A program made the position numbers and the translations under genes. From Rhodoferax sp. UBA4409 (GTDB lineage: Bacteria; Pseudomonadota; Gammaproteobacteria; Burkholderiales; Burkholderiaceae_C), in assembly GCA_002390825.1 (NCBI GenBank), contig DGQR01000179.1, positions 1 to 37,975 of the forward strand: DNA of 37,975 nt. Reading direction: 5' to 3'. Each line of letters begins with the position of its first letter. Within the stretch, counting starts at the first letter, position 1. Below are positions 7,868-16,101 of the stretch, in pieces. The notes beneath the pieces were generated by a model, which was given only the letters and a program-made list of their open reading frames with translations, did not search any database and had not been told where the DNA came from.

Positions 7868-9493
7868 CTACTCGGGTGTGTAATGGCGGGCCGGAGCAGG
7901 CGCCCAGTCGGCCGGAGGTACGGTTTTGGCCACCGCAGGGTCAGCAATGTACTGAGGCGACATGATCTGTACCCCGAAAGTATTGAAAACATCCTGGATG
8001 TTGGCGTGCAACGCACTCAGCACCTCCGCCCGCGGACGGGGCTCCTCGGGGATGGCCTGGCATACCAAGCGGTACACCGGGTACCAGTCGGACAGCTCGG
8101 TCTGGAACACCTGGGGCGCCGGGTGCGCCTGAATGCCTTCAGTGCGCAGCGCCGCGTCAATCAGCATGGCGTGCACCTGGCGCCACGGCGTGTCGTAGCC
8201 GATGGTGACGGTGGTGTCCACCACGTAGCCCGGGCCATTCACGGTCCGCGAGTAGTTTTTGGTGGTGCTGGCGAGCACGCTGCTGTTGGAAATCGTGAGC
8301 TCTTCACCCAGCCCGGTCCGGATACGGGTTGCAAACATGCCGATATCGGTCACGGTGCCTTCCTGGTCCGCAATCCGCACGTACTCGCCTTTGCGGTAGA
8401 CACGGCCATAGGTCAGTATCAAGCCACTGGCCGCTTGCCCGACCAGGTTGGACGCGCCCAGTGAAATCATCAGCCCGACCAGCACCGAAAGGCCTTTGAA
8501 GGCCTCAGTGCCCGCACCCGGCAAATAGGGGTAGGCCATGGCCAAGGCAAACAGCCAGACCAGTACCTTGCTGATGCGGCGGGTCGGCACCGCCACGTCG
8601 GCGTCCAGCCATGACAAGGTGTGTTCGTCTTCCAGGACGCGATCAAAAAAACGATCCAGTCCCCGGGTGAGCAGGCGCGCCAGATAAAAAATTACCACCG
8701 CCGTGAATAAGCCCGGTATGGCTTGAATCACCGCATTTCCTGCTTTGCCCGCAAACCCCAGCAAGTAACCGTTGAGGGCCTCTCCCCAAGCGCGTGTGAA
8801 AGGAAAACGTTGCAGCACAAAGCTCAGCCACTCATAGGCTATTAGCGCTTGCAGCAGGCGCAGCAGCACGGTCATGCCGGTGCGCACGGTGCCCACGGCG
8901 CGATTCCGGTTGAGCAGGCTGATGCCGCCCAACTGCAAGCGGGCGGCGTGCTCAGCGGACAGCTGCAGCAGCCGTTTACCGGCCGCAATGTGTAGCCGCT
9001 TGAGTGCAGCCCACAGCGCAATGGCCACTGCAGTAGCGCCGGCTACCCAGGCGAATGCGCGGGCTAAGGCATCGAGGTCCCGGCTTTCGCGGCTTTGAGC
9101 AATGGCTGCCTCCAAGGCGAGCTGGGCTCTGAGGGCGGTGGCTTCCAGCGTGTCGCGTGCGCTGAGGTCGACTTCGGCGGGCGTCACCACAAAGGTGGTG
9201 GCGCCATCTATCTGGATCAGGATGCCCATGGTGTCGGGCTTCTGACTCACCAGATGCGGGCCGGCTTGTGCCAGTTGGGCTTGCAAGCGGGTGTGTGCGC
9301 GCTGGGCACGGTCTTCGGCCGAGATGCCCGCCATCTCCCCGCGAAAAGTGATCAGGTTGCGGTTGTAAAACGTCAGCGCGGCATCGGGGCTGGTGGGCTG
9401 CTGTACCGCAGGCCCTGAAGGCCCGGCAACTTGTGCCAAGGCATTGCCCGACAACAGGGACAGCGAGAGCCACAGTAACAACAAAATTTTCAT
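7868..9493 (-). CDS. MscS-family mechanosensitive ion channel
   Basis: This is a 541-residue small-conductance mechanosensitive channel homologue. It has an N-terminal signal peptide ending near ALAQ, an extracytoplasmic region of about 130 residues, then at least four membrane segments between about residues 160 and 370. The MscS core is visible at SLGASNLVGQAASGLIL (pore-lining helix), followed by the beta domain YVRIADQEGTVTDIGMFATRIRT with GEELTISNSSVL. Its normal role is release of osmolytes on hypo-osmotic shock. It is cotranscribed with the YhgE/Pip gene downstream. The 70-base gap from the flavoprotein gene upstream leaves it open whether it belongs to that operon. Confidence 0.88.
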   Translation of the reverse strand: MKILLLLWLSLSLLSGNALAQVAGPSGPAVQQPTSPDAALTFYNRNLITFRGEMAGISAEDRAQRAHTRLQAQLAQAGPHLVSQKPDTMGILIQIDGATTFVVTPAEVDLSARDTLEATALRAQLALEAAIAQSRESRDLDALARAFAWVAGATAVAIALWAALKRLHIAAGKRLLQLSAEHAARLQLGGISLLNRNRAVGTVRTGMTVLLRLLQALIAYEWLSFVLQRFPFTRAWGEALNGYLLGFAGKAGNAVIQAIPGLFTAVVIFYLARLLTRGLDRFFDRVLEDEHTLSWLDADVAVPTRRISKVLVWLFALAMAYPYLPGAGTEAFKGLSVLVGLMISLGASNLVGQAASGLILTYGRVYRKGEYVRIADQEGTVTDIGMFATRIRTGLGEELTISNSSVLASTTKNYSRTVNGPGYVVDTTVTIGYDTPWRQVHAMLIDAALRTEGIQAHPAPQVFQTELSDWYPVYRLVCQAIPEEPRPRAEVLSALHANIQDVFNTFGVQIMSPQYIADPAVAKTVPPADWAPAPARHYTPE

Positions 9494-9563
9494 GGGTAGC
9501 AGCGATCTAAGTCAGACCCACTATACCCATACCAGCCCTTCCTTTGGTGGGGCCGGCTTTCCT

Positions 9564-10685
9564 TTACATGGTGTAGCGGCGCAATTGCCGCCGGTCCCAC
9601 CAATCCTTGAGCCAGTGCCAGGCACGCCCTGTCGCGCTGTACCGCCCCCAAGCCATAACAGCCTGTTGTGATCCCCCAAACAACAGCTGAAAGCCTGCTC
9701 CCGGCTGCCGGACGGTAGCGGGTAAGCGCGCGCCGCGCGCCACGGCTTGCAGATGGCGCAGCGGGGAATCCGAATCGCCGTTGGCGACCCACACCTGCGG
9801 ATGACTGCTGCTGCGCAAGTAGCCGTCGGTGGTCGCTTGGCCGTCCGCATTCAGCGCAAGTCCACTGGCGGTCAGCCAAGCGTGGGGCAGGTGCTGCAAG
9901 GCCAACAGCGGTACATCACACGCGAGCTGCGCGCCGCAGCCCAGTTGCACCGCGCTGGCATCGATCTGGAGCGCCGTATCGTGCAATACCGTGATGCGCT
10001 GTGCCTTGAGTTGTTGCAGCAACCGGGTGATGCCCGGGGTGGTGAGCGTGGTACGGGCTGGAGCCGGCCGCATCAACACTGTGACGACGCAGGACGGTAG
10101 GCGCTGTTGCACCGCTAGCGCCAATTCCAGCGCAGCTGCTTGGTCGCCGATGACCGCTACGCGCAAGGCTTTTTTCGCCGCCAATTCGGACACACCTTGC
10201 CAGCGTTGGGCCCAGGTATCTAGCGGGTAGACACAAAGGCCGAATTTTCCCGCGCCGGGTATGTGTCGCTCCAACTGCTCGCTGTGGTGCGCAGGGGCGG
10301 CATTGATCGAAAGCCACTCGTAGTGTTGAGTGCTGCCGTCGCCGAATGCCAGCGTTTGCTGCCCGGCATCCAGCGACACGGGCTGCTGTTGCAGCCAGCG
10401 GATGCCCGCACGCTTCACCAAAGGCTCTAACGGGATGGTGCAGTCTTCTTGCTGGTAGTCGCCAGCAACCAGGCCTGGCCCCATGGCGGAGTGAACCACG
10501 TGGGTCTCTTCGGCTACCAGCGTCACCTGTACCTCGGGCAAGGGCTTGCGAGCCAGCGTGTGCAAGAGTTGCAGGTGCGCCATGCCCGCACCCAGCAGCA
10601 GCAACTGCCGTGGTTGATTGCTATGCGCTTCGGGCGATAGTGGAGTGTCTGCTGGGTCTGGGCGCTGCACTGCGGGTGCGTTCAT
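9564..10685 (-). CDS. FAD-dependent oxidoreductase, stand-alone paralogue of the SelD-fused domain
   Basis: This 373-residue protein of the pyridine-nucleotide-disulfide oxidoreductase fold is paralogous to the N-terminal half of the neighbouring SelD fusion. It shares the N-terminal nucleotide motif (LLLLGAGMAHLQLLHTLA), the PLPEVQVTLV strand, an AMGPGLVAGDY segment matching GMLPGYVAGHY, and a closing WHWLKDWWDRRQLRRY matching VWRWKDWIDRRFMQRF. Its second Rossmann motif is degenerate (VAVIGDQAAALEL instead of GGGAGGVEL), and the FAD-binding end is ANGDSDSPL rather than AAGDVA. It may have lost NADH binding. It starts 4 bases after the DUF3047 stop, so it is translationally close. Its function is unknown; a link to selenium metabolism is inferred from position only. 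Confidence 0.75.
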   Translation of the reverse strand: MNAPAVQRPDPADTPLSPEAHSNQPRQLLLLGAGMAHLQLLHTLARKPLPEVQVTLVAEETHVVHSAMGPGLVAGDYQQEDCTIPLEPLVKRAGIRWLQQQPVSLDAGQQTLAFGDGSTQHYEWLSINAAPAHHSEQLERHIPGAGKFGLCVYPLDTWAQRWQGVSELAAKKALRVAVIGDQAAALELALAVQQRLPSCVVTVLMRPAPARTTLTTPGITRLLQQLKAQRITVLHDTALQIDASAVQLGCGAQLACDVPLLALQHLPHAWLTASGLALNADGQATTDGYLRSSSHPQVWVANGDSDSPLRHLQAVARGARLPATVRQPGAGFQLLFGGSQQAVMAWGRYSATGRAWHWLKDWWDRRQLRRYTM

Positions 10686-10689
10686 TCCG

Positions 10690-11445
10690 TTATTGTTTCA
10701 TGAGCTGCAGGCGGTTCACAAAACCGAGGCTGGTGCCGCCGGTGTTGTCGGCATCCGCGCCGGTCACGATCGCGAGCAAGGGGGGGACGGTGTCTGTCTC
10801 GTTACCGAAGGCAGCCAGAAAATCGGCCTGCAGATCCCGCTTGTGGGAGACCCAACGGCCGAGCGCATCGCCGTTGCCATTCAACACGCGCAGCCGCACC
10901 CGGGCGGTGTACGCGTTGTTGAGGGTAGTGCCTGCGGGTAACTGGTTGTCCCACACGTAGCACAGGGTGGCACCGGGCAAGGCCTCTGCGCTCACCCGGC
11001 GCGCTAGGCGCAGCAGGTTGCGTTCGACAAAAGGGATTTTCTCCAGCGGCAAATCAAATAGCGCACACACCTTGAGGGCAGCATCGTCTCCGGTTTTGCT
11101 GCGCAGGTCGGCCTGGGCCAGGGGTTGGTCCAGACGCCACTGCCATTGCAAATAGCGGCTTTCGCTACCCGCGGGAACCGCATGGCTCAGCGCGCCATAG
11201 CTTTTGTCGCTGCGCAGGCGCAGCACTTTTTGGCCGTCCAAGGTGGTGATGTCCGGTGCCAGCAGGGGAACCTTGCCACCAGGCAGGCCTACGACCCGCC
11301 AGGGGCTGGGCGGTGTGCCGTCTGCCGAATCCGCCCAACTTTGCAGCAGACCGCCTGTGTCAGCGGGCTGGGTTTGTGCGTGGGCTCCTGTCAAGCTCGC
11401 ACAGGCTGTGTAAAGGCAAAAAGTGGCAGAAGCCCACGTTTTCAT
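10690..11445 (-). CDS. DUF3047 secreted protein
   Basis: This 251-residue protein has a signal peptide (residues about 1-22, ending THAQ-like at GAHAQ). It matches the DUF3047 family, whose features here are LQWQWRLDQPLAQADLR, GDDAALKVCALFD, CYVWDNQLPAG, the W-V-S-H-K-R-D segment and the closing TGADADNTGG. The start at 11445 is preferred over a longer frame because only this start gives the signal peptide and leaves a 19-base gap to selD. Biochemical function is not known. It is predicted to be periplasmic and beta-rich. It lies between the SelD fusion and its flavoprotein paralogue in one tight operon. Confidence 0.75.
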   Translation of the reverse strand: MKTWASATFCLYTACASLTGAHAQTQPADTGGLLQSWADSADGTPPSPWRVVGLPGGKVPLLAPDITTLDGQKVLRLRSDKSYGALSHAVPAGSESRYLQWQWRLDQPLAQADLRSKTGDDAALKVCALFDLPLEKIPFVERNLLRLARRVSAEALPGATLCYVWDNQLPAGTTLNNAYTARVRLRVLNGNGDALGRWVSHKRDLQADFLAAFGNETDTVPPLLAIVTGADADNTGGTSLGFVNRLQLMKQ

Positions 11446-11464
11446 TGCGCATGCTGCTATCTTT

Positions 11465-13792
11465 TTAGGAGAATTTCGCATTGGCTTCCTCCGGACGGAT
11501 ATGGATATGAACCGGGGCTGCGCCAGCAGCCAGCGTACGCACATGGCCGATGGCACAGGCCGCAGCGTAGCCTTGCGCACGCAGGGCAGCAAGGCACGCT
11601 GTTGCCTGGTTGGCGGGCACGCTGGCCAGCAGCCCGCCAGCGGTTTGCGGGTCCACCAGCAGCGGCCACAGCGGGTGGGCCATGACCTCGGTGGCGTTGT
11701 GCACCACATGCTGTTGGCGAGCATTGGCGCTGTGCAGGGAGCTCAGCAGGCCCTGCTGCACACACTCCAACGCGCCGTCAAGCAGGGGCAGGGCGGCGGC
11801 ATCCAGCACCACCTGCACGCCGCTGGGGCGGGCCATCTCTAACGTGTGGCCTATGAGCCCGAAGCCGGTCAGGTCGGTGCAGGCGGTGGCGCCATAGGTG
11901 CGCAGGGTTTGCGCGGCGGCTTGGTTGCTCTGCGCCATGCTCTGCAGCGCGGCTTGCACCCAGCGGCCTTTAGCGGCCGCGCGGCCGTGCGCGGCAAACA
12001 AGGCGCCGGTGCCAATCGGCTTGGTCAGCAGCAGCACATCGCCGGGCTGCATGCCGCCCTTGCGCAGCACGCCGCTCATTTGGCCATGGCTATCCACGTC
12101 CACCAAGCCGTTCACCGCAAAGCCCAGCGCCAGCTCGGCGCCTTCGCCGCTGTGCCCGCCGATCAGCGTGCATCCTGCCGCATTGAGCACCTCGACCGCG
12201 CCTTGCATCATCTGGCGCAGGGTGGCTTCCACCTGCCGGTCCATGCCGGGGGGGACGGTGGCTATAGCGGTCGCGGTGTGCGGCTGCGCGCCCATGGCAA
12301 ACAAGTCGCCCAGTGCATGGTTGGCGGCAATGCGGCCGAACACATACGGGTCGTCTACAAACGCACGGAAAAAGTCCACGCTGTGCACCAGCGCTTTGCC
12401 GGGCGGCACGCGCACGACGGCGGCATCATCCGGGCTGTCCAGGCCCAGCAGCACATCGGGGTTGGGTTGCACCCACAGGTTTTGCAGCGCACGCGAGAGC
12501 ACGCTGGCCCCCACCTTGGCGCCACAGCCGCCGCAGCGCATGGCGACTGCGGCTTGTGCTTGTTGAGCTTCGTCGGCGCTTAGCTGAATGGATGCGTTGG
12601 CGGATGTCGCGGTTGAAGTCATGCCCGCGAGTCCATCCACGCCCTGCACGCTAAAGCGCTGCATAAAGCGGCGGTCTATCCAGTCTTTCCAGCGCCAGAC
12701 CCAGGCACCGGCAAAGCCAAGTGCGCCGCGTGAGGCCACGGCAAATTTGTCACCAGTGCTGATCAGGGCCAGCCAGTGGCGCTGCGGGCGGTAGGGTTGC
12801 AGCGGCAAGCCCTGGACCGCACGCTCCAGGTTGACGGCCAGCGGCATGCCCATGCGCACCGCAAACACCCCGGCTTTTTCCAGCGCAAAGTTGTCCATGG
12901 CGGCCACATCACCCGCCGCAAACACGCGCGGGTCGGTGATGCTTTGCAGCGTGTCGTGCAATCGAATGCAGCGGTTGTCTGTCAGGGCTAAGCCGGTGCC
13001 TTGCAGCCAAGCGCCACCGCCGGCTTGGGTGACCCAGAGCACCTCGTCGGCCTCAAACCACTCGCCTTGTGCGCTGCGCAAACGGCCCGCCTGTACTTCC
13101 GCCACGGGCGTTTTTAGATGCACTCGCACACCGCGTTCGGCTAGCACCCGGGCAAAGCGGGCTTGCACGCCCGCGTTATGGGTGGGCAGCAGGCCGCCAG
13201 ACGTGAACAGGCTGAACTGTGGCGCAATAGCCGCGCGCCCTGCTGCTTCGGCTTCAGCCCGTAGCCTGTATTGCATGGCCAGGCACAGTTCCACACCACC
13301 CGCACCCCCGCCCACGATAGCAATGGTTAGCGGCCGTGTAGCCTGCGCCACCTTGTCCAGCAACTGCAGCCAGCGCTGGTTGAAGCCGGTAATGGGTTTG
13401 ACCGGTACCGCATGCTCGGCGGCGCCTTGGGCGCGCATCTGCGGCGTGGAGCCGGTGTTGATGGAGACCACGTCGTAATCGATGTCGGGCCGGCCGCGCA
13501 GCTGCACCGTGCGCGCCTCGCGGTCCAAGCCCGTTACTTCGGCTTGGATGAAGCGCGCGCCGGTGGCTGCGCACAGGCGGCACAGGTCGATGTGTACATC
13601 GTCATAGCTGTAGTGCCCCGCCACATAGCCGGGCAGCATGCCGGAGTAGGGCGTGTGCGCGTCGGTGCAGATCAGGGTGATGCGCACACCGGGCAGCGGG
13701 TGCATGGCGAAATAGCGCAGCGCCACCACATGGCTGTGGCCGCCACCCACCAACACGATGTCTCGAACGATGGGCGTGGCGGGTGTTTGCAT
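11465..13792 (-). CDS. selD: Fusion: NADH-dehydrogenase-like flavoprotein + selenophosphate synthetase (SelD)
   Basis: This 775-residue bifunctional protein has an FAD/NAD oxidoreductase at residues 10-385, with IVLVGGGHSHVVAL, YSGMLPGYVAGHY, second Rossmann IVGGGAGGVEL and FAD motif FAAGDVA. This is the family found N-terminal to SelD. Residues about 416-765 are selenophosphate synthetase, which makes selenophosphate from selenide and ATP. Its signatures are GGCGAKVG, VHSVDFFRAFVDDPYVFGRI, IGGHSGEG and DPQTAGG. Aligned by eye to E. coli SelD, catalytic Cys17 is Cys423 here, and the second cysteine (Cys19) is Ala. The nucleophile is a true cysteine codon, not UGA. AAGGA precedes the start. 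No selA, selB or mnmH user gene is in the window. Confidence 0.93.
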   Translation of the reverse strand: MQTPATPIVRDIVLVGGGHSHVVALRYFAMHPLPGVRITLICTDAHTPYSGMLPGYVAGHYSYDDVHIDLCRLCAATGARFIQAEVTGLDREARTVQLRGRPDIDYDVVSINTGSTPQMRAQGAAEHAVPVKPITGFNQRWLQLLDKVAQATRPLTIAIVGGGAGGVELCLAMQYRLRAEAEAAGRAAIAPQFSLFTSGGLLPTHNAGVQARFARVLAERGVRVHLKTPVAEVQAGRLRSAQGEWFEADEVLWVTQAGGGAWLQGTGLALTDNRCIRLHDTLQSITDPRVFAAGDVAAMDNFALEKAGVFAVRMGMPLAVNLERAVQGLPLQPYRPQRHWLALISTGDKFAVASRGALGFAGAWVWRWKDWIDRRFMQRFSVQGVDGLAGMTSTATSANASIQLSADEAQQAQAAVAMRCGGCGAKVGASVLSRALQNLWVQPNPDVLLGLDSPDDAAVVRVPPGKALVHSVDFFRAFVDDPYVFGRIAANHALGDLFAMGAQPHTATAIATVPPGMDRQVEATLRQMMQGAVEVLNAAGCTLIGGHSGEGAELALGFAVNGLVDVDSHGQMSGVLRKGGMQPGDVLLLTKPIGTGALFAAHGRAAAKGRWVQAALQSMAQSNQAAAQTLRTYGATACTDLTGFGLIGHTLEMARPSGVQVVLDAAALPLLDGALECVQQGLLSSLHSANARQQHVVHNATEVMAHPLWPLLVDPQTAGGLLASVPANQATACLAALRAQGYAAACAIGHVRTLAAGAAPVHIHIRPEEANAKFS

Positions 13793-13822
13793 ATCCTTGA
13801 ATTGTGCAGCGTGAGGGCAGAG

Positions 13823-13901
13823 GTTTCAGCGCAGGGCCGCCCCAAGCTGAAACGCGCCCCCTCGGGGGGCAGCGACCCGCAAAGCGGCGGAGCGTGGGGG
13901 C
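13823..13901. repeat. Multi-hairpin intergenic repeat element
   Basis: The gap between selD and the TVP38 fusion is filled by nested inverted repeats. GTTTCAGC (13823-13830) pairs with GCTGAAAC (13846-13853). GCCCCC (13856-13861) pairs with GGGGGC (13865-13870), and CCGC/GCGG around an AAA loop lies near 13878-13888. A further GGGGGC at 13896-13901 could compete for the second stem. The sequence resembles a GC-rich palindromic repeat that I associate with intergenic regions of Comamonadaceae. Confidence 0.6.
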
Positions 13902-13907
13902 ACTGCC

Positions 13908-16091
13908 TTAGCCGCGCTTCCAGTCGTGGAACTTGCGCACCCACTCCAGCAGCTTATGGGGCTGGTGCGCGCGTTTCCATTCGCCGGCGGCGTATTTGTT
14001 GGCTTCGGCCAGTGTGGGGTAGGTGTGGATGGTGCCCAGAATTTTGTTCAGGCCCAGACCGTGTTTCATGGCCAGCACGTATTCGGCCAGCAGGTCGCCG
14101 GCATGGGTGCCGACAATGGTTACACCCAGAATCTTGTCTTTGCCCGGCACGGTCAGCACTTTCACGAAGCCGTGCGCCTCGCTGTCCGCAATCGCGCGGT
14201 CCAGGTCGTCGATGCCGTATTTGGTCACCTCGTAGGCAATGCCTTGCTCTTGGGCATCCTGCTCGTTCAAGCCCACACGGGCGACCTCGGGGTCAATGAA
14301 GGTGGCCCAAGGGATCACCGAGTAGTCGGCTTTGAATTTCTTGAAGTCGCCGAACAGCGCATTCACCGCCGCATACCAGGCTTGGTGCGCGGCTACGTGG
14401 GTGAACTGGTAGGGTCCGGCCACATCACCCGCCGCAAAGATGTTGGGGTAGATGGTTTGCAGGTACTCGTTGGTTTGCACCGTCTTGTGGGTGGGGATGC
14501 CCAGCTCTTCCAAACCGTAGCCGCTGAGGCGCGCAGTGCGGCCCACGGCGCACAGCAGTTGGTCAAACGCAATCCGCTTTTCCACGCCCGCGTGCTCCAC
14601 CACCAACACCTTTTCTCCATCCACCATCTCGCAGCGCAGGGCCTTGTGGCTGGTCAGCAGGTCCACACCATCGGCGCGCAGGGAGGCAGCGGCAAGTTCC
14701 GACACTTCCGCATCTTCCCGCGCCATGATGCGCGGCGCCATTTCCACTTGGGTCACGGCAGAGCCCAAGCGTGCAAAACTTTGCGCGAGCTCACAGCCAA
14801 TCGGCCCGCCGCCCAACACCACCAGGCGCTTGGGGACCTCGTCCAGCTTGGAGAACTCGTCCCACAGCGTGTCGCTGGTGACATAGCCCACCTCATTCAG
14901 ACCCGGCAAGGGCGGGACAAAAGGGCGGGCGCCTGCGGCGATGACGATGCTGCGGGTAGTCAATCTCTGCGTGCCGCCGTCGTTGAGCGCAATCTCTACC
15001 GTCCACGGGTTGATGATCTTGGCGTAGCCCTGCAGCACTTCCACACCCAGGCCGGTGTAGCGCTCCACACTGTCGTGCGGCTCAATGGCGGCAATCACCT
15101 CGTGGATGCGCTGCATCACCTTTTTGAATGAAAACAGGCTCTGGCGCTCGTCAGATGTGCGCAGGGTGCTATGTAAACCATAGCGGTCTGCGTGCTGCAT
15201 CTGGTGGGCGAGCTTGGCGCTTTTGATGAGGGCCTTGCTGGGCACGCAGCCGTAATTCAGGCAGTCGCCACCCATCTTGTGGGCCTCGACCAGTGTGACC
15301 TTGGCTTTGACTGCCGCTGCAATGTAGGCCGACACCAGCCCACCCGCGCCCCCGCCAATGACGATGAGGTTGCGGTCAAAAGTTGCGGGGCGCACTGACT
15401 TCCAGCGGGCGTAGACCTTGCGTTTTTGCACCAGGTTCATGAGGGCCTTGGCGATCAGTGGAAATATACCGAGCAGTACAAACGCGCCCAGCACCTCGGG
15501 GCTTGCAACATCCTTGAGCGACTGCAGTTCTGCCAGCCGGGTGCCGGCATTCACATAAACAGCAGTGCCAGCCAGCATGCCGAGTTGGCTCACCCAGTAA
15601 AAGGTGCGGGTGCGCAGGGTGGTCAAGCCCATCAGCAGGTTGATCACAAAAAAGGGCACGACCGGAATCAGCCGCAGGCTGAACAGGTAGAGCGCGCCGT
15701 CCCGGGCAATGCCTTGATTGATCTCGGTCAGCCGGCTTCCGAAGCGGGCTTGTACCGCGTCGCGCAGCACAAAACGCGCAGCCAGAAACGACACTGTGGC
15801 CCCGACGCTTGAGGCAAACGACACCAACAACAAGCCCCATCCCAAGCCGAACACCCCGCCCCCCGCGAGCGTGAGGATGGCCGCGCCAGGCAGCGACAAC
15901 GAGGCCACCGCCACATACACCGCAAAAAAACCGGCGCGCAGAGACCACGGGTTCTCTGCGTAAGCGCTTGCCAGCGAGGCTTGGCTCTGGCGCAGAGCGT
16001 CCAGGCTCAGGTAGCGACCCAAGTCCAACACGACGAAGCTGGTAATTGCCAGCCCGATCAGGGCCAGCACCAGGAGTTTGGATGCCTTCAT
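13908..16091 (-). CDS. Fusion: TVP38/TMEM64 membrane domain + mercuric-reductase-like flavoprotein disulfide reductase
   Basis: This is a 727-residue fusion. Residues 1-225 are a TVP38/TMEM64 (DedA/SNARE-associated) membrane domain, with several helices and the motif SLPGAAILTLAGGGVFG. Residues 240-727 form a complete class I flavoprotein disulfide reductase. Its FAD site is VIGGGAGGLVSA, the redox disulfide Cys277-Cys282 lies in GGDCLNYGCVPSK, the NAD(P) site is VVLGGGPIGCELA and the FAD motif is FAAGDVAGPYQ. The dimer-interface HTYPTLAE supplies His689 and Glu696. The N-terminal part is related to E. coli YdjX/YdjZ. It probably brings electrons to a membrane-side disulfide or metal/metalloid substrate, which is not identifiable. 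It starts 10 bases after the phosphatidyltransferase stop. Confidence 0.9.
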   Translation of the reverse strand: MKASKLLVLALIGLAITSFVVLDLGRYLSLDALRQSQASLASAYAENPWSLRAGFFAVYVAVASLSLPGAAILTLAGGGVFGLGWGLLLVSFASSVGATVSFLAARFVLRDAVQARFGSRLTEINQGIARDGALYLFSLRLIPVVPFFVINLLMGLTTLRTRTFYWVSQLGMLAGTAVYVNAGTRLAELQSLKDVASPEVLGAFVLLGIFPLIAKALMNLVQKRKVYARWKSVRPATFDRNLIVIGGGAGGLVSAYIAAAVKAKVTLVEAHKMGGDCLNYGCVPSKALIKSAKLAHQMQHADRYGLHSTLRTSDERQSLFSFKKVMQRIHEVIAAIEPHDSVERYTGLGVEVLQGYAKIINPWTVEIALNDGGTQRLTTRSIVIAAGARPFVPPLPGLNEVGYVTSDTLWDEFSKLDEVPKRLVVLGGGPIGCELAQSFARLGSAVTQVEMAPRIMAREDAEVSELAAASLRADGVDLLTSHKALRCEMVDGEKVLVVEHAGVEKRIAFDQLLCAVGRTARLSGYGLEELGIPTHKTVQTNEYLQTIYPNIFAAGDVAGPYQFTHVAAHQAWYAAVNALFGDFKKFKADYSVIPWATFIDPEVARVGLNEQDAQEQGIAYEVTKYGIDDLDRAIADSEAHGFVKVLTVPGKDKILGVTIVGTHAGDLLAEYVLAMKHGLGLNKILGTIHTYPTLAEANKYAAGEWKRAHQPHKLLEWVRKFHDWKRG

Positions 16092-16101
16092 AGGGCTTCT
16101 T

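Noticed and set aside
12520..12545. Possible selenocysteine (UGA) at the SelD active site
   Set aside because: The active-site codon is an ordinary cysteine codon in GGCGAKVG, and the frame has no in-frame UGA.
13926..15131. A 401-codon open frame antisense to the TVP38-reductase fusion
   Set aside because: It lies wholly opposite a protein with all reductase motifs, and its composition (rich in Gly, Val, His) is typical of antisense GC-rich frames.
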